Below are positions 26,288 to 35,889 of a stretch of DNA of 64,000 nucleotides, in pieces. The stretch spans positions 1,430,501 through 1,494,500 of the forward strand of contig NZ_PGEN01000001.1 of the NCBI RefSeq assembly GCF_002797435.1. The letters run 5' to 3'. The stretch comes from Sphingomonas koreensis (GTDB taxonomy: Bacteria > Pseudomonadota > Alphaproteobacteria > Sphingomonadales > Sphingomonadaceae). Position numbers and translations under genes: made by a program. Position 1 is the stretch's first letter; the number at the start of each line of letters is the position of its first letter. Below the pieces are notes generated by a model that worked only from the letters and a program-made list of their open reading frames with translations, made no database searches and was not told the DNA's origin.

Positions 26288-27796
26288 GTGCGCTACGCAT
26301 ATGCGATCACCTCCGCGCTGCTGATCGGCGGCGCGAGCGCAGCACTCGTCCTCCAGAACCCCGCAGGCGCGCAGACCGCGCAGAACGAGCCGGGCGCGAT
26401 CCAGGCTGCGGCCCCCCGCAGCGGTGCGCCGATGAGCTTTGCGGACATGGTATCCAGGCTCCAGCCTGCGGTCGTGAACATTTCGACCACCCAGCGGGTG
26501 CAGGTGCAGACCAACCCGTTCGCGGGCACGCCTTTCGGCGAGCTTTTCGGCGGCCAGCAGGGCGGCCGCCCGGTGACGCGCCAGGCCGAATCGCTCGGCT
26601 CGGGCTTCATCATCTCGTCCGACGGTTACATCGTCACCAACAACCATGTGATCTCGGCCGGCCAGCGCGGCGCGGTGGTCGAATCGATCAAGGTTATCCT
26701 GTCGGATCGCAAGGAATACACGGCCAAGCTGATCGGCCGCGATCCGACCTCCGATCTTGCGGTACTCAAGATCGACGGCGCCAATCTTCCCTTCGTCCGC
26801 CTCGGCAACTCCGATCAGTCGCGGGTCGGCGACTGGGTCGTTGCGATCGGCAATCCGTTCGGCCTCGGCGGATCGGTGACCGCCGGCATCATCTCTGCCG
26901 TCCACCGTGCTACCAGTGGCGGCGCATTCGATCGCTTCATCCAGACCGATGCGTCGATCAATCGGGGCAATTCGGGCGGGCCGCTGTTCGATCTCAACGG
27001 CAATGTGATCGGCATCAACTCGCAGATCTATTCGCCCACCGGCGGCAATGTCGGCATCGGCTTCGCGATTCCCGTGACCGAGGCGAAGCCGATCCTCGAC
27101 CGGCTGATGAAGGGCCAGACGATCGAGCGCGGCTATCTTGGCGTGCAGATCCAGCCCTGGACTGACGACCTCATCAAGTCGTTCGGCGTACAGAAGGGCC
27201 GCGGCGAGCTGATCGCATCGGTGGTTCCGGACGGCGCCGCTGCCAAGGCAGGGATCAAGCAGGGCGATGTCATCGTCAAGGTCGATGGCAAGGACGTGAC
27301 GCCAGATCAGACGCTATCCTTCCTGTCGGCCAATCTGCGTCCTGGCGTGCGCGTCCCGGTCGAGCTGATCCGTGACGGCCGCACCGTCAACGTCCAGCTC
27401 ACTCCCGCAACCCGCCCCCCGGAAGAGCAGATTGCCGGCTTCGATCCCGATGCCGAGGAAGGCACGCCGGGCGGCCCGGACCAGGGAGCACAGGGCGCCG
27501 CCTCGGTCGGCATCAGCGTCACCGCGCTGACCCCGCAAATTGCCCGTTCCATTGGCGTTGATCCCGCGACGCAGGGGGTCGTGGTGGTCGGCGTCGATCC
27601 GGCAAGCGACGCTGCGCAGAAGCAGATCACGCGCGGTTTCGTCATCGCATCGGTCAACCGCGCGCCGGTTACCAGCCCTGCGGAGTTCAACAGCGCGATC
27701 GCCCGCGCCAAGAGCGCGCGCGCCGAACAGGTTCTGCTGTACGTGGTTCGCCGCGGCGGCCAGGGTGGCTATGTCGCGGTCGATCTCGCCAAGTAA
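26288..27796 (+). CDS. degP: Do-family periplasmic serine protease (DegP/HtrA type)
   Basis: Periplasmic protease-chaperone for misfolded envelope proteins, 502 residues from the GTG at 26288. AAGGA lies 9 bp upstream of this GTG and the N-terminus YAYAITSALLIGGASAALVL is a signal segment or anchor; ATGs at 26225 and 26255 are alternatives. The trypsin-like domain has the triad His in VTNNHV, Asp in TSDLAVLKI and Ser in RGNSGGPLFD. Two PDZ domains follow (GYLGVQIQPWT region and GISVTALTPQIARSIGV region). The PDZ linker is acidic (DPDAEEG). Its own promoter must lie in 26175-26287. Confidence 0.92.
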   Translation: MRYAYAITSALLIGGASAALVLQNPAGAQTAQNEPGAIQAAAPRSGAPMSFADMVSRLQPAVVNISTTQRVQVQTNPFAGTPFGELFGGQQGGRPVTRQAESLGSGFIISSDGYIVTNNHVISAGQRGAVVESIKVILSDRKEYTAKLIGRDPTSDLAVLKIDGANLPFVRLGNSDQSRVGDWVVAIGNPFGLGGSVTAGIISAVHRATSGGAFDRFIQTDASINRGNSGGPLFDLNGNVIGINSQIYSPTGGNVGIGFAIPVTEAKPILDRLMKGQTIERGYLGVQIQPWTDDLIKSFGVQKGRGELIASVVPDGAAAKAGIKQGDVIVKVDGKDVTPDQTLSFLSANLRPGVRVPVELIRDGRTVNVQLTPATRPPEEQIAGFDPDAEEGTPGGPDQGAQGAASVGISVTALTPQIARSIGVDPATQGVVVVGVDPASDAAQKQITRGFVIASVNRAPVTSPAEFNSAIARAKSARAEQVLLYVVRRGGQGGYVAVDLAK

Positions 27797-27870
27797 TCGT
27801 CGCCCATAGTTTTCAACTGACCTGACCGTTTTCCCCGTTATGCTGGGTTCCTGTTATTCAGGAGTTCGGC

Positions 27871-29535
27871 ATGACGGGTGAGACGGAGCTTTTCATCGGA
27901 GCCGGTGCGGGCGGCGGGCAGCGCCAGTCGCTCGTACTCAAGCGAGCCAACCGCCACGGCCTGATCGCTGGCGCGACCGGCACCGGCAAGACTGTGACGC
28001 TTCAGGGTCTCGCCGAAAGCTTCAGCCGGGCGGGTGTCCCGGTCTTCGCCGCCGATGTGAAGGGTGACCTGTCCGGCCTCGGCATGGCGGGTTCCGCCAC
28101 CGCCAAGCCGCATGAGGCATTCGCCGCCCGCGCCGCCGAGATCGGCGACACCGACTGGAAATACGCCGCCGCCCCGGTCCAGTTCTGGGACCTGTTCGGC
28201 GAACAGGGCCATCCGGTCCGCACGACCATCTCCGAAATGGGTCCGCTTCTGCTTGCACGCCTGATGGGTCTCAACGACACTCAGGAAGGAGTGCTCGCCA
28301 TCGCCTTTCAGGTCGCGGATGATGACGGGCTGCTGCTGCTGGATCTCGACGATCTCCAGGCGATGCTCGTCCATTGCGCCGAACGCGCGGACGAGCTGAC
28401 CGCGAAATACGGCAATGTCGCCAAGACCTCGGTCGGTGCGATCCAGCGGCAGCTCCTCCAGCTGCGCAGCGAGGGCGCAACGCATTTCTTCGGCGAGCCT
28501 GCGCTCGATATCAACGACTTCATCAAGCTCGATGAGAACGGCCATGGCGTCGTCAACGTCCTCGCCGCCGACAAGCTCATGGCCTCCCCTAGGCTCTACG
28601 CGACCTTCCTGCTCTGGCTCCTCTCCGAACTGTTCGAGACGCTCCCCGAAGTCGGCGATCCCGACAAGCCCAAACTCGTCTTCTTCTTCGACGAAGCGCA
28701 TCTGCTGTTCGAGGAGGCCCCCAAGGCGCTGCTCGACAAGGTCGAGCAGGTCGTCCGCCTGATCCGCTCCAAGGGCGTCGGTGTCTATTTCGTCACCCAG
28801 AATCCGATCGACATCCCCGAGGATGTCGCCGGCCAGCTCGGCAACCGCGTCCAGCACGCGCTGCGCGCCTTCACGCCGCGCGAGCAGAAGGCGATCAAGT
28901 CAGCGGCCGAGACCTTCCGCGCCAACCCCGGCGTCGATGTCGAGACCGCGATCACCGAACTCAAGGTCGGCGAGGCGCTGGTATCACTGCTGATGGCCGA
29001 CGGTGCCCCCTCCCCGGTCGAGCGCACATTGATCAAGCCGCCCTGTTCGCGCGTCGGACCGGTGACGCCGGAGGAACGCAAGGTGCTGATCGACACCGAC
29101 ATCGTCGGCGCAAAGTACGATACGCTGCTCAACCGCGAATCCGCGCACGAACTGCTGACGGCCAAGGCAAGCGAAGCTGCTGCCGCTGCCGCGGAGGCAA
29201 AGGCCACCACCCAGGCCGAAAGGGCCGCGGCGGCACAGGCCAAGGAGGATGCCCGCCTCGCCAAGGAGGCCGAGCGCCAGCGCCTTGCCGCGCAGCGCGA
29301 GGCCGATCGTCAGGCCCGGCTCGACGCGCAGGCGCAGCGCGCCGCGGAGCGGGAGGCGGCGAACAATCCTTGGAACCGCGCGATCAAGTCGGCTACCCAG
29401 TCCGCCTCCTCCGCCGCCGGCCGCGCCGTCGCTGGCGAGGTTTCGAAGGCGATCTTCGGCAAGAAGTCGGGCGCGGGCGCCAGCGTCGTGGGGGGCATCG
29501 TCCGCGGTATTCTAGGCGGGCTGTTCAAGGGATGA
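27871..29535 (+). CDS. HerA-like/DUF853 P-loop ATPase (YjgR-like)
   Basis: A 554-residue FtsK/HerA-superfamily ATPase. Walker A is [12 protein letters not shown] (about residues 33-44), an ADVKGDLSG segment follows, and Walker B is [16 protein letters not shown] with the arginine-finger region [18 protein letters not shown]. Residues about 425-500 are an Ala/Glu/Arg-rich coiled coil, and the tail is Gly-rich with a hydrophobic end. The DUF853 group has no firm role; relatives translocate DNA. There is no nuclease (NurA-like) partner nearby. Confidence 0.87.
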   Translation: MTGETELFIGAGAGGGQRQSLVLKRANRHGLIAGATGTGKTVTLQGLAESFSRAGVPVFAADVKGDLSGLGMAGSATAKPHEAFAARAAEIGDTDWKYAAAPVQFWDLFGEQGHPVRTTISEMGPLLLARLMGLNDTQEGVLAIAFQVADDDGLLLLDLDDLQAMLVHCAERADELTAKYGNVAKTSVGAIQRQLLQLRSEGATHFFGEPALDINDFIKLDENGHGVVNVLAADKLMASPRLYATFLLWLLSELFETLPEVGDPDKPKLVFFFDEAHLLFEEAPKALLDKVEQVVRLIRSKGVGVYFVTQNPIDIPEDVAGQLGNRVQHALRAFTPREQKAIKSAAETFRANPGVDVETAITELKVGEALVSLLMADGAPSPVERTLIKPPCSRVGPVTPEERKVLIDTDIVGAKYDTLLNRESAHELLTAKASEAAAAAAEAKATTQAERAAAAQAKEDARLAKEAERQRLAAQREADRQARLDAQAQRAAEREAANNPWNRAIKSATQSASSAAGRAVAGEVSKAIFGKKSGAGASVVGGIVRGILGGLFKG

Positions 29536-29568
29536 TCCGGCTATTCCCCTGTTCGGCAGGGAACGATC

Positions 29569-30852
29569 CTACATCACCGCAAGCAGCGACTTGATCGGCA
29601 CGAACGCGAACGCAACCGAGCTGTCCGCCACGCCATACGGGATGAAGATCCGGTCGCCGTGGCGCAGCGCGCCGCACGAATAGACGACGTTGGGCACATA
29701 GCCTTCGCGATCCTGGTCCGCCGCCGCCAGGATCGGTTCGCGGGTCCGCCCGATCACCTTCGACGGATCGTCCTTGTCGAGCAGCGCCGCACCGATCGAA
29801 TATTTGCGCATCGCGCCGACGCCATGGGTCAGCATCAGCCAGCCCTCGTCCAGTTCGATCGGCGGGCCGCAATTGCCCATCTGCACCAGTTCCCAGGGAT
29901 ATTTCGGGGTAATCAGTTTCTCCCCTTCGTCCCAATGGGTCAGCCGGTCCGACGCGATCAGGTAGATATTCTCGCCATCCTGCCGACCGATCATCATGTA
30001 CTTGCCGCCCACCTTGCGCGGGAACAGGCCCATCCCCTTGTTGCGCGCGGCGCTGCCGGTCATCGGCACCAGATCGAACTCGCGCCAGTCGCGCGTGCGC
30101 AGCATCTCAGACTGGATCTGCGACCCGTTATACGCCGTGTAGGTGCCCAGCCACTCCTCGCTGCCGTCGTCGTGCCGGAAATGAGTCAGCCGCATATCCT
30201 CCAGCCCGTTCGATTGCGCCTTGGTGATCGGGAACAGCAAGGTTCCCGACAGCGTCGAATCGCGATGGCGATAGACGGTCACCTGTCCCTCGGGCATCTC
30301 GAACTCGTCGCCTTCGGCATCGGCGGCGGTGGCGAAGGGCGGCTCGGGCGCCAGCGTCAGTTCGTTGCGGTCGGTGATGATCCCCTCACGGAACGCGACC
30401 GACGAGATATGCCCCTCTCCCACCGCACGAAGGCTCATCAGGATGCGCAAAGACCCCTTGGGCATGCCGCTCTGGTCGTAATGCGGCACCGCGCTGGGGT
30501 TCATCAGCGCGGCGGCGGCATAGCTATACTCGTGACAGAAATAGGCGCCGATCAACTGGCGCTTCTCATCCCCGATCACGCTGCCGTCGAGGCCGAGCTG
30601 CGCCTCGACTTCGTCATAGCGGGTCATGAACACGCGCCGCGTCTGCCAGTGGCGCGCCTCGAAATCCTTGAGCACCGTTTCCAGCTGAGCCCGCGCCTCG
30701 CCCGGCGACATGCCGAGCACGGCCTTGACCAGCCGCTCGGTCCGGCTCGGCGCGCCATTCGCGGCGGCGGCCCAGGCGATGTGGAACGGACGGACCACCA
30801 CGCGCGAAGGATCCGCGTGAAGCCGCAACGGGTGTTGGAACAGGTCGAGCAT
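29569..30852 (-). CDS. Glycoside hydrolase family 130 phosphorylase-type enzyme
   Basis: A 427-residue five-bladed beta-propeller-type enzyme. It shows VVVRPFHIAW near the N-terminus, EDMRLTHFRHDDG, YTAYNGSQIQSE, RNKGMGLFPRKVGGKYMMIGRQDGENIYL, NCGPPIELDEGWLMLTHGVG and a final HGDRIFIPYGVADSSVAFA, the succession typical of GH130. GH130 members are phosphorylases (or hydrolases) of beta-mannosidic bonds that release mannose 1-phosphate. It follows the glycosyltransferase gene by 39 bp on the same strand, suggesting a glycan that is made and recycled by the pair. The substrate is not known. Confidence 0.85.
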   Translation of the reverse strand: MLDLFQHPLRLHADPSRVVVRPFHIAWAAAANGAPSRTERLVKAVLGMSPGEARAQLETVLKDFEARHWQTRRVFMTRYDEVEAQLGLDGSVIGDEKRQLIGAYFCHEYSYAAAALMNPSAVPHYDQSGMPKGSLRILMSLRAVGEGHISSVAFREGIITDRNELTLAPEPPFATAADAEGDEFEMPEGQVTVYRHRDSTLSGTLLFPITKAQSNGLEDMRLTHFRHDDGSEEWLGTYTAYNGSQIQSEMLRTRDWREFDLVPMTGSAARNKGMGLFPRKVGGKYMMIGRQDGENIYLIASDRLTHWDEGEKLITPKYPWELVQMGNCGPPIELDEGWLMLTHGVGAMRKYSIGAALLDKDDPSKVIGRTREPILAAADQDREGYVPNVVYSCGALRHGDRIFIPYGVADSSVAFAFVPIKSLLAVM

Positions 30853-30891
30853 TCAACCCCCGAGACACGAACCCGCCGTCGCCAGACAGCG

Positions 30892-33171
30892 CTATGCGAC
30901 GGCCCGTTGCGGTCCTGCCACGATTTCCGTCCGCTTTGAAAGAGCGCAAATGGCGCAATTCGCCAACTGAAGTGCCAGGATCGACTCAGCACCCTGATTG
31001 CGGTTGAGCCCGCCCGGCGTCAGTCCATCGAAACAGCCGCCATCGCGCGCGGTGGCCAGCGGAAGGCCAAGATCGTTCTGACCCAGATACCAGCGATAGG
31101 CGCGCACCGCCGCATCCACCCAGCGCTGTGCTCCGGTCGCCTGCCATGCGGCGATGCAGGCGTCGATCGTCGCCTGCGCCTCCAGCGGTTGCTGGTCGAA
31201 GGGCAGCGGCGCCCCATAGGCCCGGCCGAAACTGTCGGTGCCGACCGCTCGAAAGCCCCCATCGGGCGCGGTCTGCCGCGCCTCGATCCAGTCAAGTGTC
31301 CTGAGTCCGCACGCGAGCAGATCCTTGCGCCCGATCGCCGCCCCCGCGCGAATCAGCGCCTCGGGCAGGCGGGCATTGTCATAGGCGAGCACGATCTCGA
31401 ACCATTCCCATTCGGGCCGGCGCGATTCGGCCAGCAGCGCCAATAGCTCTTCGCCGAACCGGTCGAGCATCCGTCGCGCCAGCGCATGTCCCGGATGCGC
31501 CTCGAGCACCGCGGCAGCGCCAAGCATCGCAAAGGCCATTGCGCGCGGGCTGCCGAACTCGAAGCTCATCGGCGCGGTCTCGTCGAACAATATTCGTGCC
31601 CAGTCGCGATATTTGGCGTCGCGCGCTTCGGACGCGGTCACGCCCAGCGCCCATAAGGTGCGCCCGTTCGAATCCTCCGATCCTGCTTCCTCGCACCAGT
31701 TGCGGTCGAAGGTCATGAAGTTGCGGAAACGCCGCCGCTCGGGGTTCCATGCATATTGGACGAACGCGGCATAGACGCTGGTCCATTTATCGCGTTCCGC
31801 GGGGGCAAGCGGGTCGATGCGGTGCATCAGGATCAGCGCGCGGGCATTGTCGTCGATACAATATCCATGACGCCGGTCGGGCACGGCCAAAATCGAATGC
31901 TGGAGCATGCCAGTGCCGTCGCTCATCCGCTCGACCGCCCGGAAATCAGGCGTCAGCGGCGCCACCACAGGCGTGGGAGCGCTCGCCGCGATCCGCTTCG
32001 GCCGCGCAAACAGCGCTTGCGCGATCTGCTCGACCGCAGCTTCGGCCAACCGGGGCCAGATCATCGTCCGTCCGCGCGCATAGGCGCGCCGCGCCAGCGC
32101 CTCGCGGCGGCCGTCGTCGTCGAGCAGGCCGGTAATCGCGCGCGCGAACCCCGCGCTGTCGCCCGCGCTGACCAGGACGCCATGATCGTCGGCGAGGATC
32201 TCGGTCGCATGGATATAGGGGGTCGAGATCACCGGCTTGCCCACCGCGACCGCATAGGACAGCGTGCCTGAGGTGATCTGCGCCAGATTGGGATAGGGAG
32301 TGGCATAGATGTCGGCCGCTTGAAGATAGTCGAGCAGGTCCTCCTGCTCGACGAAACCGTCGATGAAGACGAGGTTGCGCTCGACACCGAGTTCCGCGGC
32401 CAGTGCCTGAAGCCGGTCGCGATACGCCTCGCCCTCGCGCTCCGCGAGAACGGGGTGCGTCGCACCCAGCACGACATAGAGTGCGTCCGGGTGGCGCGCG
32501 ACGACCGCCGGCATCGCCGCGATCACCGTCTCGATCCCCTTGCTCGGCGCGAGCAGGCCGAAGGTCAGGATCACCTGGCGTCCTTCCCAGCCGAAGCGGG
32601 GCTTGAGGGCGGCAGGATCGGCAAACGGCCGGTCGGGCACCCCGTGCGGGATCATCGCCAGCTTGCGCACATCGACATCGTGCACGCGGCGCAGGATCTC
32701 ACACCCCTTGTCGGCCATCACGATAACGCGCGCCGCGCGATCCAGCAGTGCGTCCATCACCCGACGCTGATCTTCGTCCGGCTGCTCCAGCACCGTATGC
32801 AATGTGACGATGACCGGCAATGTCGTCCGCTCGAGCAACGTGACGAGATGCTCGCCCGCAGCGCCGCCGAAAATCCCGTACTCATGCTGGACCCAGATCG
32901 CCTGCGCCCCCGAATCCTCGATCTTGCCGGCCGTATCGAGATAAGCGGAGCGCTCATGCTGGGCGATCGATCCGTTGACCTCGGGAGGATAGGCATAACG
33001 GCCGGGATGATCGTCCATCGCCCACACATCGACGCGCATCCCGGGAAAGCGGGTCTTGAGCGCGGCATAGGTGTGGGTGGTGTAGGTGGCTATGCCGCAT
33101 TTGCGTGGAAGGAAGTTGCCGATCAGCGCGATGTGATCAATCCGAGTCGACAGGTTCGCGGCTCGCGCCAT
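30892..33171 (-). CDS. GT4-type glycosyltransferase with C-terminal helical domain
   Basis: A 759-residue two-part protein. Residues 1-400 form a GT-B glycosyltransferase: GNFLPRKCGIATYTTH at the acceptor side, WVQHEYGIFGG, FGLLAPSKGIETVI, and the donor-site segment ATPYPNLAQITSGTLSYAVAVGKPVISTPY. From about 410 to the end the sequence (HSILAVPDRRHGYCIDDNARALILMH and further helical repeats with WEWFEIVLAYDNARLPEAL) resembles an alpha/alpha-toroid glycosidase-like domain. An AAGGAG site lies 9 bp before the ATG. The downstream partner is GH130. No signal peptide is seen, so the product would be cytoplasmic. Confidence 0.82.
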   Translation of the reverse strand: MARAANLSTRIDHIALIGNFLPRKCGIATYTTHTYAALKTRFPGMRVDVWAMDDHPGRYAYPPEVNGSIAQHERSAYLDTAGKIEDSGAQAIWVQHEYGIFGGAAGEHLVTLLERTTLPVIVTLHTVLEQPDEDQRRVMDALLDRAARVIVMADKGCEILRRVHDVDVRKLAMIPHGVPDRPFADPAALKPRFGWEGRQVILTFGLLAPSKGIETVIAAMPAVVARHPDALYVVLGATHPVLAEREGEAYRDRLQALAAELGVERNLVFIDGFVEQEDLLDYLQAADIYATPYPNLAQITSGTLSYAVAVGKPVISTPYIHATEILADDHGVLVSAGDSAGFARAITGLLDDDGRREALARRAYARGRTMIWPRLAEAAVEQIAQALFARPKRIAASAPTPVVAPLTPDFRAVERMSDGTGMLQHSILAVPDRRHGYCIDDNARALILMHRIDPLAPAERDKWTSVYAAFVQYAWNPERRRFRNFMTFDRNWCEEAGSEDSNGRTLWALGVTASEARDAKYRDWARILFDETAPMSFEFGSPRAMAFAMLGAAAVLEAHPGHALARRMLDRFGEELLALLAESRRPEWEWFEIVLAYDNARLPEALIRAGAAIGRKDLLACGLRTLDWIEARQTAPDGGFRAVGTDSFGRAYGAPLPFDQQPLEAQATIDACIAAWQATGAQRWVDAAVRAYRWYLGQNDLGLPLATARDGGCFDGLTPGGLNRNQGAESILALQLANCAICALSKRTEIVAGPQRAVA

Positions 33172-33312
33172 CCCAAAACTCCTTTCGCATCAGCAATATA
33201 GATTGAGCGCGGGCGCGCCCGTCCGTTCTCCCAACGTCAGGGTTTCAATATGGTTGCAGGAATGCCGCAACGCAACATAACGATTCAGCGATGAAGTGCT
33301 CCGGCGGGAGGG

Positions 33313-33768
33313 TCAACCGCGACCGCGATAGCCGGGAACCTCCTGAGCGGGGATCCACACCCCGTCGGGCGCCGGCCCGGACTGCCAGAACACATCGATC
33401 GGGATGCCGCCGCGCGGATACCAGTATCCGCCGATCCGCAGCCATTTGGGCTTCATCTCGTCGAACAGGCGCTGGCCGATGCCGACGGTGCAATCCTCAT
33501 GGAAGGCGCCATGGTTGCGGAAACTGCCGAGAAACAGCTTGAGCGACTTGGATTCGACGATCGTTTCGCCCGGGACATAGTCGATGACCAGATGCGCGAA
33601 ATCGGGCGCGCCGGTGATCGGGCAGAGCGAGGTGAATTCGGGCGCAGCGAAGCGCACCAGATAGTCGATGCCCGTGCGCGGGTTGGGGACGTAGTCGAGC
33701 ACGGCTTCCTCGGGGGAAGCGGGGAGCGCGCTCTGCTGACCTAGATGCTTGGGGTTCATGCGCGCCAT
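33313..33768 (-). CDS. queF: NADPH-dependent 7-cyano-7-deazaguanine reductase
   Basis: Reduces preQ0 to preQ1 in queuosine biosynthesis. The 151-residue protein is the short unimodular type. The catalytic Cys49 lies in [13 protein letters not shown] with Asp56, and the NADPH-binding QueF motif is [22 protein letters not shown] second Met at position 4 (33759) could be the true start. The 141 bp between this stop region and the glycosyltransferase start, both on the minus strand, hold a G+C-rich stretch and a possible promoter for the latter but no gene. Confidence 0.95.
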   Translation of the reverse strand: MARMNPKHLGQQSALPASPEEAVLDYVPNPRTGIDYLVRFAAPEFTSLCPITGAPDFAHLVIDYVPGETIVESKSLKLFLGSFRNHGAFHEDCTVGIGQRLFDEMKPKWLRIGGYWYPRGGIPIDVFWQSGPAPDGVWIPAQEVPGYRGRG

Positions 33769-33862
33769 TTAGGGATTTGAGTCGGGTTCGGCAAAGCTGA
33801 ACAGGTCGCGGGACCCGCCTACCCCACTCGACGCGGCAAAGGCGGCGGATTACCAAGGGGAA

Positions 33863-34699
33863 ATGGACGCCCTGGTTACCACGCAATGGCTCGCAGGCGA
33901 GCTCTCCGCCCCCGATCTCCGCATCCTCGACGCCACATGGTTCCTGCCGAGCGAAAGCCGCGACGCACATGCGGAGTTCGTGGCGGGGCATATTCAGGGC
34001 GCGGTCTTCTTCGATATCAATGCGATCGCCGATCAGACGAGTCCGCTCCCGACGATGTTGCCGTCGCCGGCGCAGTTCGCCGCGCAGCTGGGTGCGCTCG
34101 GCGTCGCGACCGGGAACCGGATCGTGGTTTACGACAATGCCCCGCATCATACCGCGACGCGCGCCTGGTGGATGCTGCGCAGCTTCGGGATCGAAGCCGC
34201 AATCCTCGACGGCGGGCTGGCAAAATGGAAGGCGGAAGGCCGCCCTCTGCTCAGCGGACACCCGGTTCCAGCGCCGGCCACGGTCGCGGTGCATCCCAAT
34301 ACAGCACTCGTGCGTACGCTCGATCAAGTGAAGGCCAACCTCACCAGCCATGCCGAGCAGCTGGTCGATGCCCGTTCGGCAGTGCGCTTCACGGGTCAGG
34401 AGGCGGAGACCCGCCCCGGGCTTGCCGGCGGCCATATTCCGGGCAGTGCCAACATTCCCTATTCCTCGTTCTTCAATCCCGACCGCACCTGGAAGCACGT
34501 TCCCACGCTGCGCTTGCTGTTCGAGGACGAGGGGATCGAGGTCGAACGCCCCGTGATCGCGACCTGTGGGTCGGGAATCAGCGCCGCGGTGGTGGTGTTC
34601 GCGCTCCACCTGCTCGGCCACCCCGCCGCACTCTATGACGGCAGCTGGACCGAATGGGGCGCCGATCCCTCAACCCCCAAGGCGACGGGTGCGGCGTGA
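33863..34699 (+). CDS. sseA: 3-mercaptopyruvate sulfurtransferase
   Basis: Two-rhodanese-domain enzyme of 278 residues that moves sulfur from 3-mercaptopyruvate to thiol or cyanide acceptors. The N-terminal inactive domain has DARDAHAEFVAGHIQGAVFFD-like order; the C-terminal domain has ARSAVRFTGQEAETRPGLAGGHIPG and the active-site loop ATCGSGISAAV, where CGSG is typical of mercaptopyruvate rather than thiosulfate sulfurtransferases. The stop overlaps the metC GTG start (GTGA), placing two sulfur-amino-acid enzymes in one operon. Confidence 0.92.
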   Translation: MDALVTTQWLAGELSAPDLRILDATWFLPSESRDAHAEFVAGHIQGAVFFDINAIADQTSPLPTMLPSPAQFAAQLGALGVATGNRIVVYDNAPHHTATRAWWMLRSFGIEAAILDGGLAKWKAEGRPLLSGHPVPAPATVAVHPNTALVRTLDQVKANLTSHAEQLVDARSAVRFTGQEAETRPGLAGGHIPGSANIPYSSFFNPDRTWKHVPTLRLLFEDEGIEVERPVIATCGSGISAAVVVFALHLLGHPAALYDGSWTEWGADPSTPKATGAA

Positions 34700-35889
34700 G
34701 CGGTTCGGACAGCAAGAAGGGTGACGGCACGCGAGTCGTCGGCGCGGGCCGCCGGCCCGAATGGACACAGGGGATCGTCAATGCACCGGTATGGCGGGCC
34801 TCGACCATCCTCTACGACACCGTCGCCGATCTGCGCGCCAGCGCGGGCAGCGACACGCATCACCGCCTATTCTACGGCCGCCGCGGTTCGCCGACCCAGT
34901 GGAGCCTCGCCGAAGCGCTGACCGAGCTCGAGCCGGGCGCGGAGGCGACGTTCCTCTACCCGTCGGGCGTCGCTGCGGTCTCGGCGGCATTGCTCTCCGT
35001 CCTGTCGCCGGGCGACGAGCTGCTGCTTGCCGACAGCGTGTATGATCCCACCCGCAGCTTCGCGACGGGCTTCCTCAAGCGCTTCGGCGTCATCACCCGC
35101 TTCTACGACCCGATGATCGGCGCCGGCATCGCCGAGCTGATCACCGACAAGACGCGGGCGATCTTCATGGAAACCCCGGGCAGCCTGACCTTCGAGGTGC
35201 AGGACGTGCCCGCCATCGTCGCGGCGGCCAAGGCGCGGGGCGTGGTCACGTTGCTCGACAATACCTGGGCGACCCCCTTGCTGTTCCCGGCGATCGAGAA
35301 GGGCATCGACCTTTCGATCCTGGCCTGCACCAAGTACGTCGTCGGCCATTCGGACGTGATGCTGGGCAGCGTCACCGCGACCGCCGAACATTGGCAGCAG
35401 CTGCGCGCCACCAGCTTCGCACTCGGCCAGACCGCCAGCCCCGACGACGCCTGGCTCGGCTCACGCGGCCTGCGCACCATGGCGCTTCGCCTGAAGCAGC
35501 ATGGCGAGGCGGCGCTGGAGATCGCACGCTGGCTCGAGACCCGGCCCGAAGTCGCCCGCGTGCTCCATCCCGCCCTGCCGTCATGCCCCGGCCACGACCT
35601 GTTCGTGCGCGACTTCAAGGGACCAGCCGGCCTGTTCAGCTTCGTCTTGCGCGGCGGCAACGAGGCCGGGCGCGCGGCATTGATCGATAGCCTCGAACTG
35701 TTCGGGATCGGCTATTCATGGGGCGGCTTTGAGAGCCTAGCCATCCCCGTCGATCCCGATCGTATCCGCACCGTCATACCCTGGCAGGCCGAGGGTCCCG
35801 CGGTGCGGCTCCAGATCGGGCTCGAGGACCCCGCCGACCTCATCGCCGATCTCGCCGCCGGGCTCGACCGGTTCCGGGCCGCGGCATGA
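34696..35889 (+). CDS. metC: Cystathionine beta-lyase
   Basis: PLP enzyme that splits cystathionine to homocysteine, pyruvate and ammonia. From the GTG at 34696 it has 397 residues. The Cys/Met-metabolism PLP fold shows YGRRGSPTQWSLAEAL, YPSGVAAVSAALLSVL, LLDNTWATPLLFPAIEKGID and the Schiff-base Lys in LACTKYVVGHSDVMLGS. GYSWGGFESLAIP near the C-terminus is typical of MetC rather than MetB. The GTG overlaps the sseA stop; an ATG at 34654 would add an out-of-family leader. The stop overlaps the next gene by 4 bp. Confidence 0.92.
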   Translation: MSGSDSKKGDGTRVVGAGRRPEWTQGIVNAPVWRASTILYDTVADLRASAGSDTHHRLFYGRRGSPTQWSLAEALTELEPGAEATFLYPSGVAAVSAALLSVLSPGDELLLADSVYDPTRSFATGFLKRFGVITRFYDPMIGAGIAELITDKTRAIFMETPGSLTFEVQDVPAIVAAAKARGVVTLLDNTWATPLLFPAIEKGIDLSILACTKYVVGHSDVMLGSVTATAEHWQQLRATSFALGQTASPDDAWLGSRGLRTMALRLKQHGEAALEIARWLETRPEVARVLHPALPSCPGHDLFVRDFKGPAGLFSFVLRGGNEAGRAALIDSLELFGIGYSWGGFESLAIPVDPDRIRTVIPWQAEGPAVRLQIGLEDPADLIADLAAGLDRFRAAA

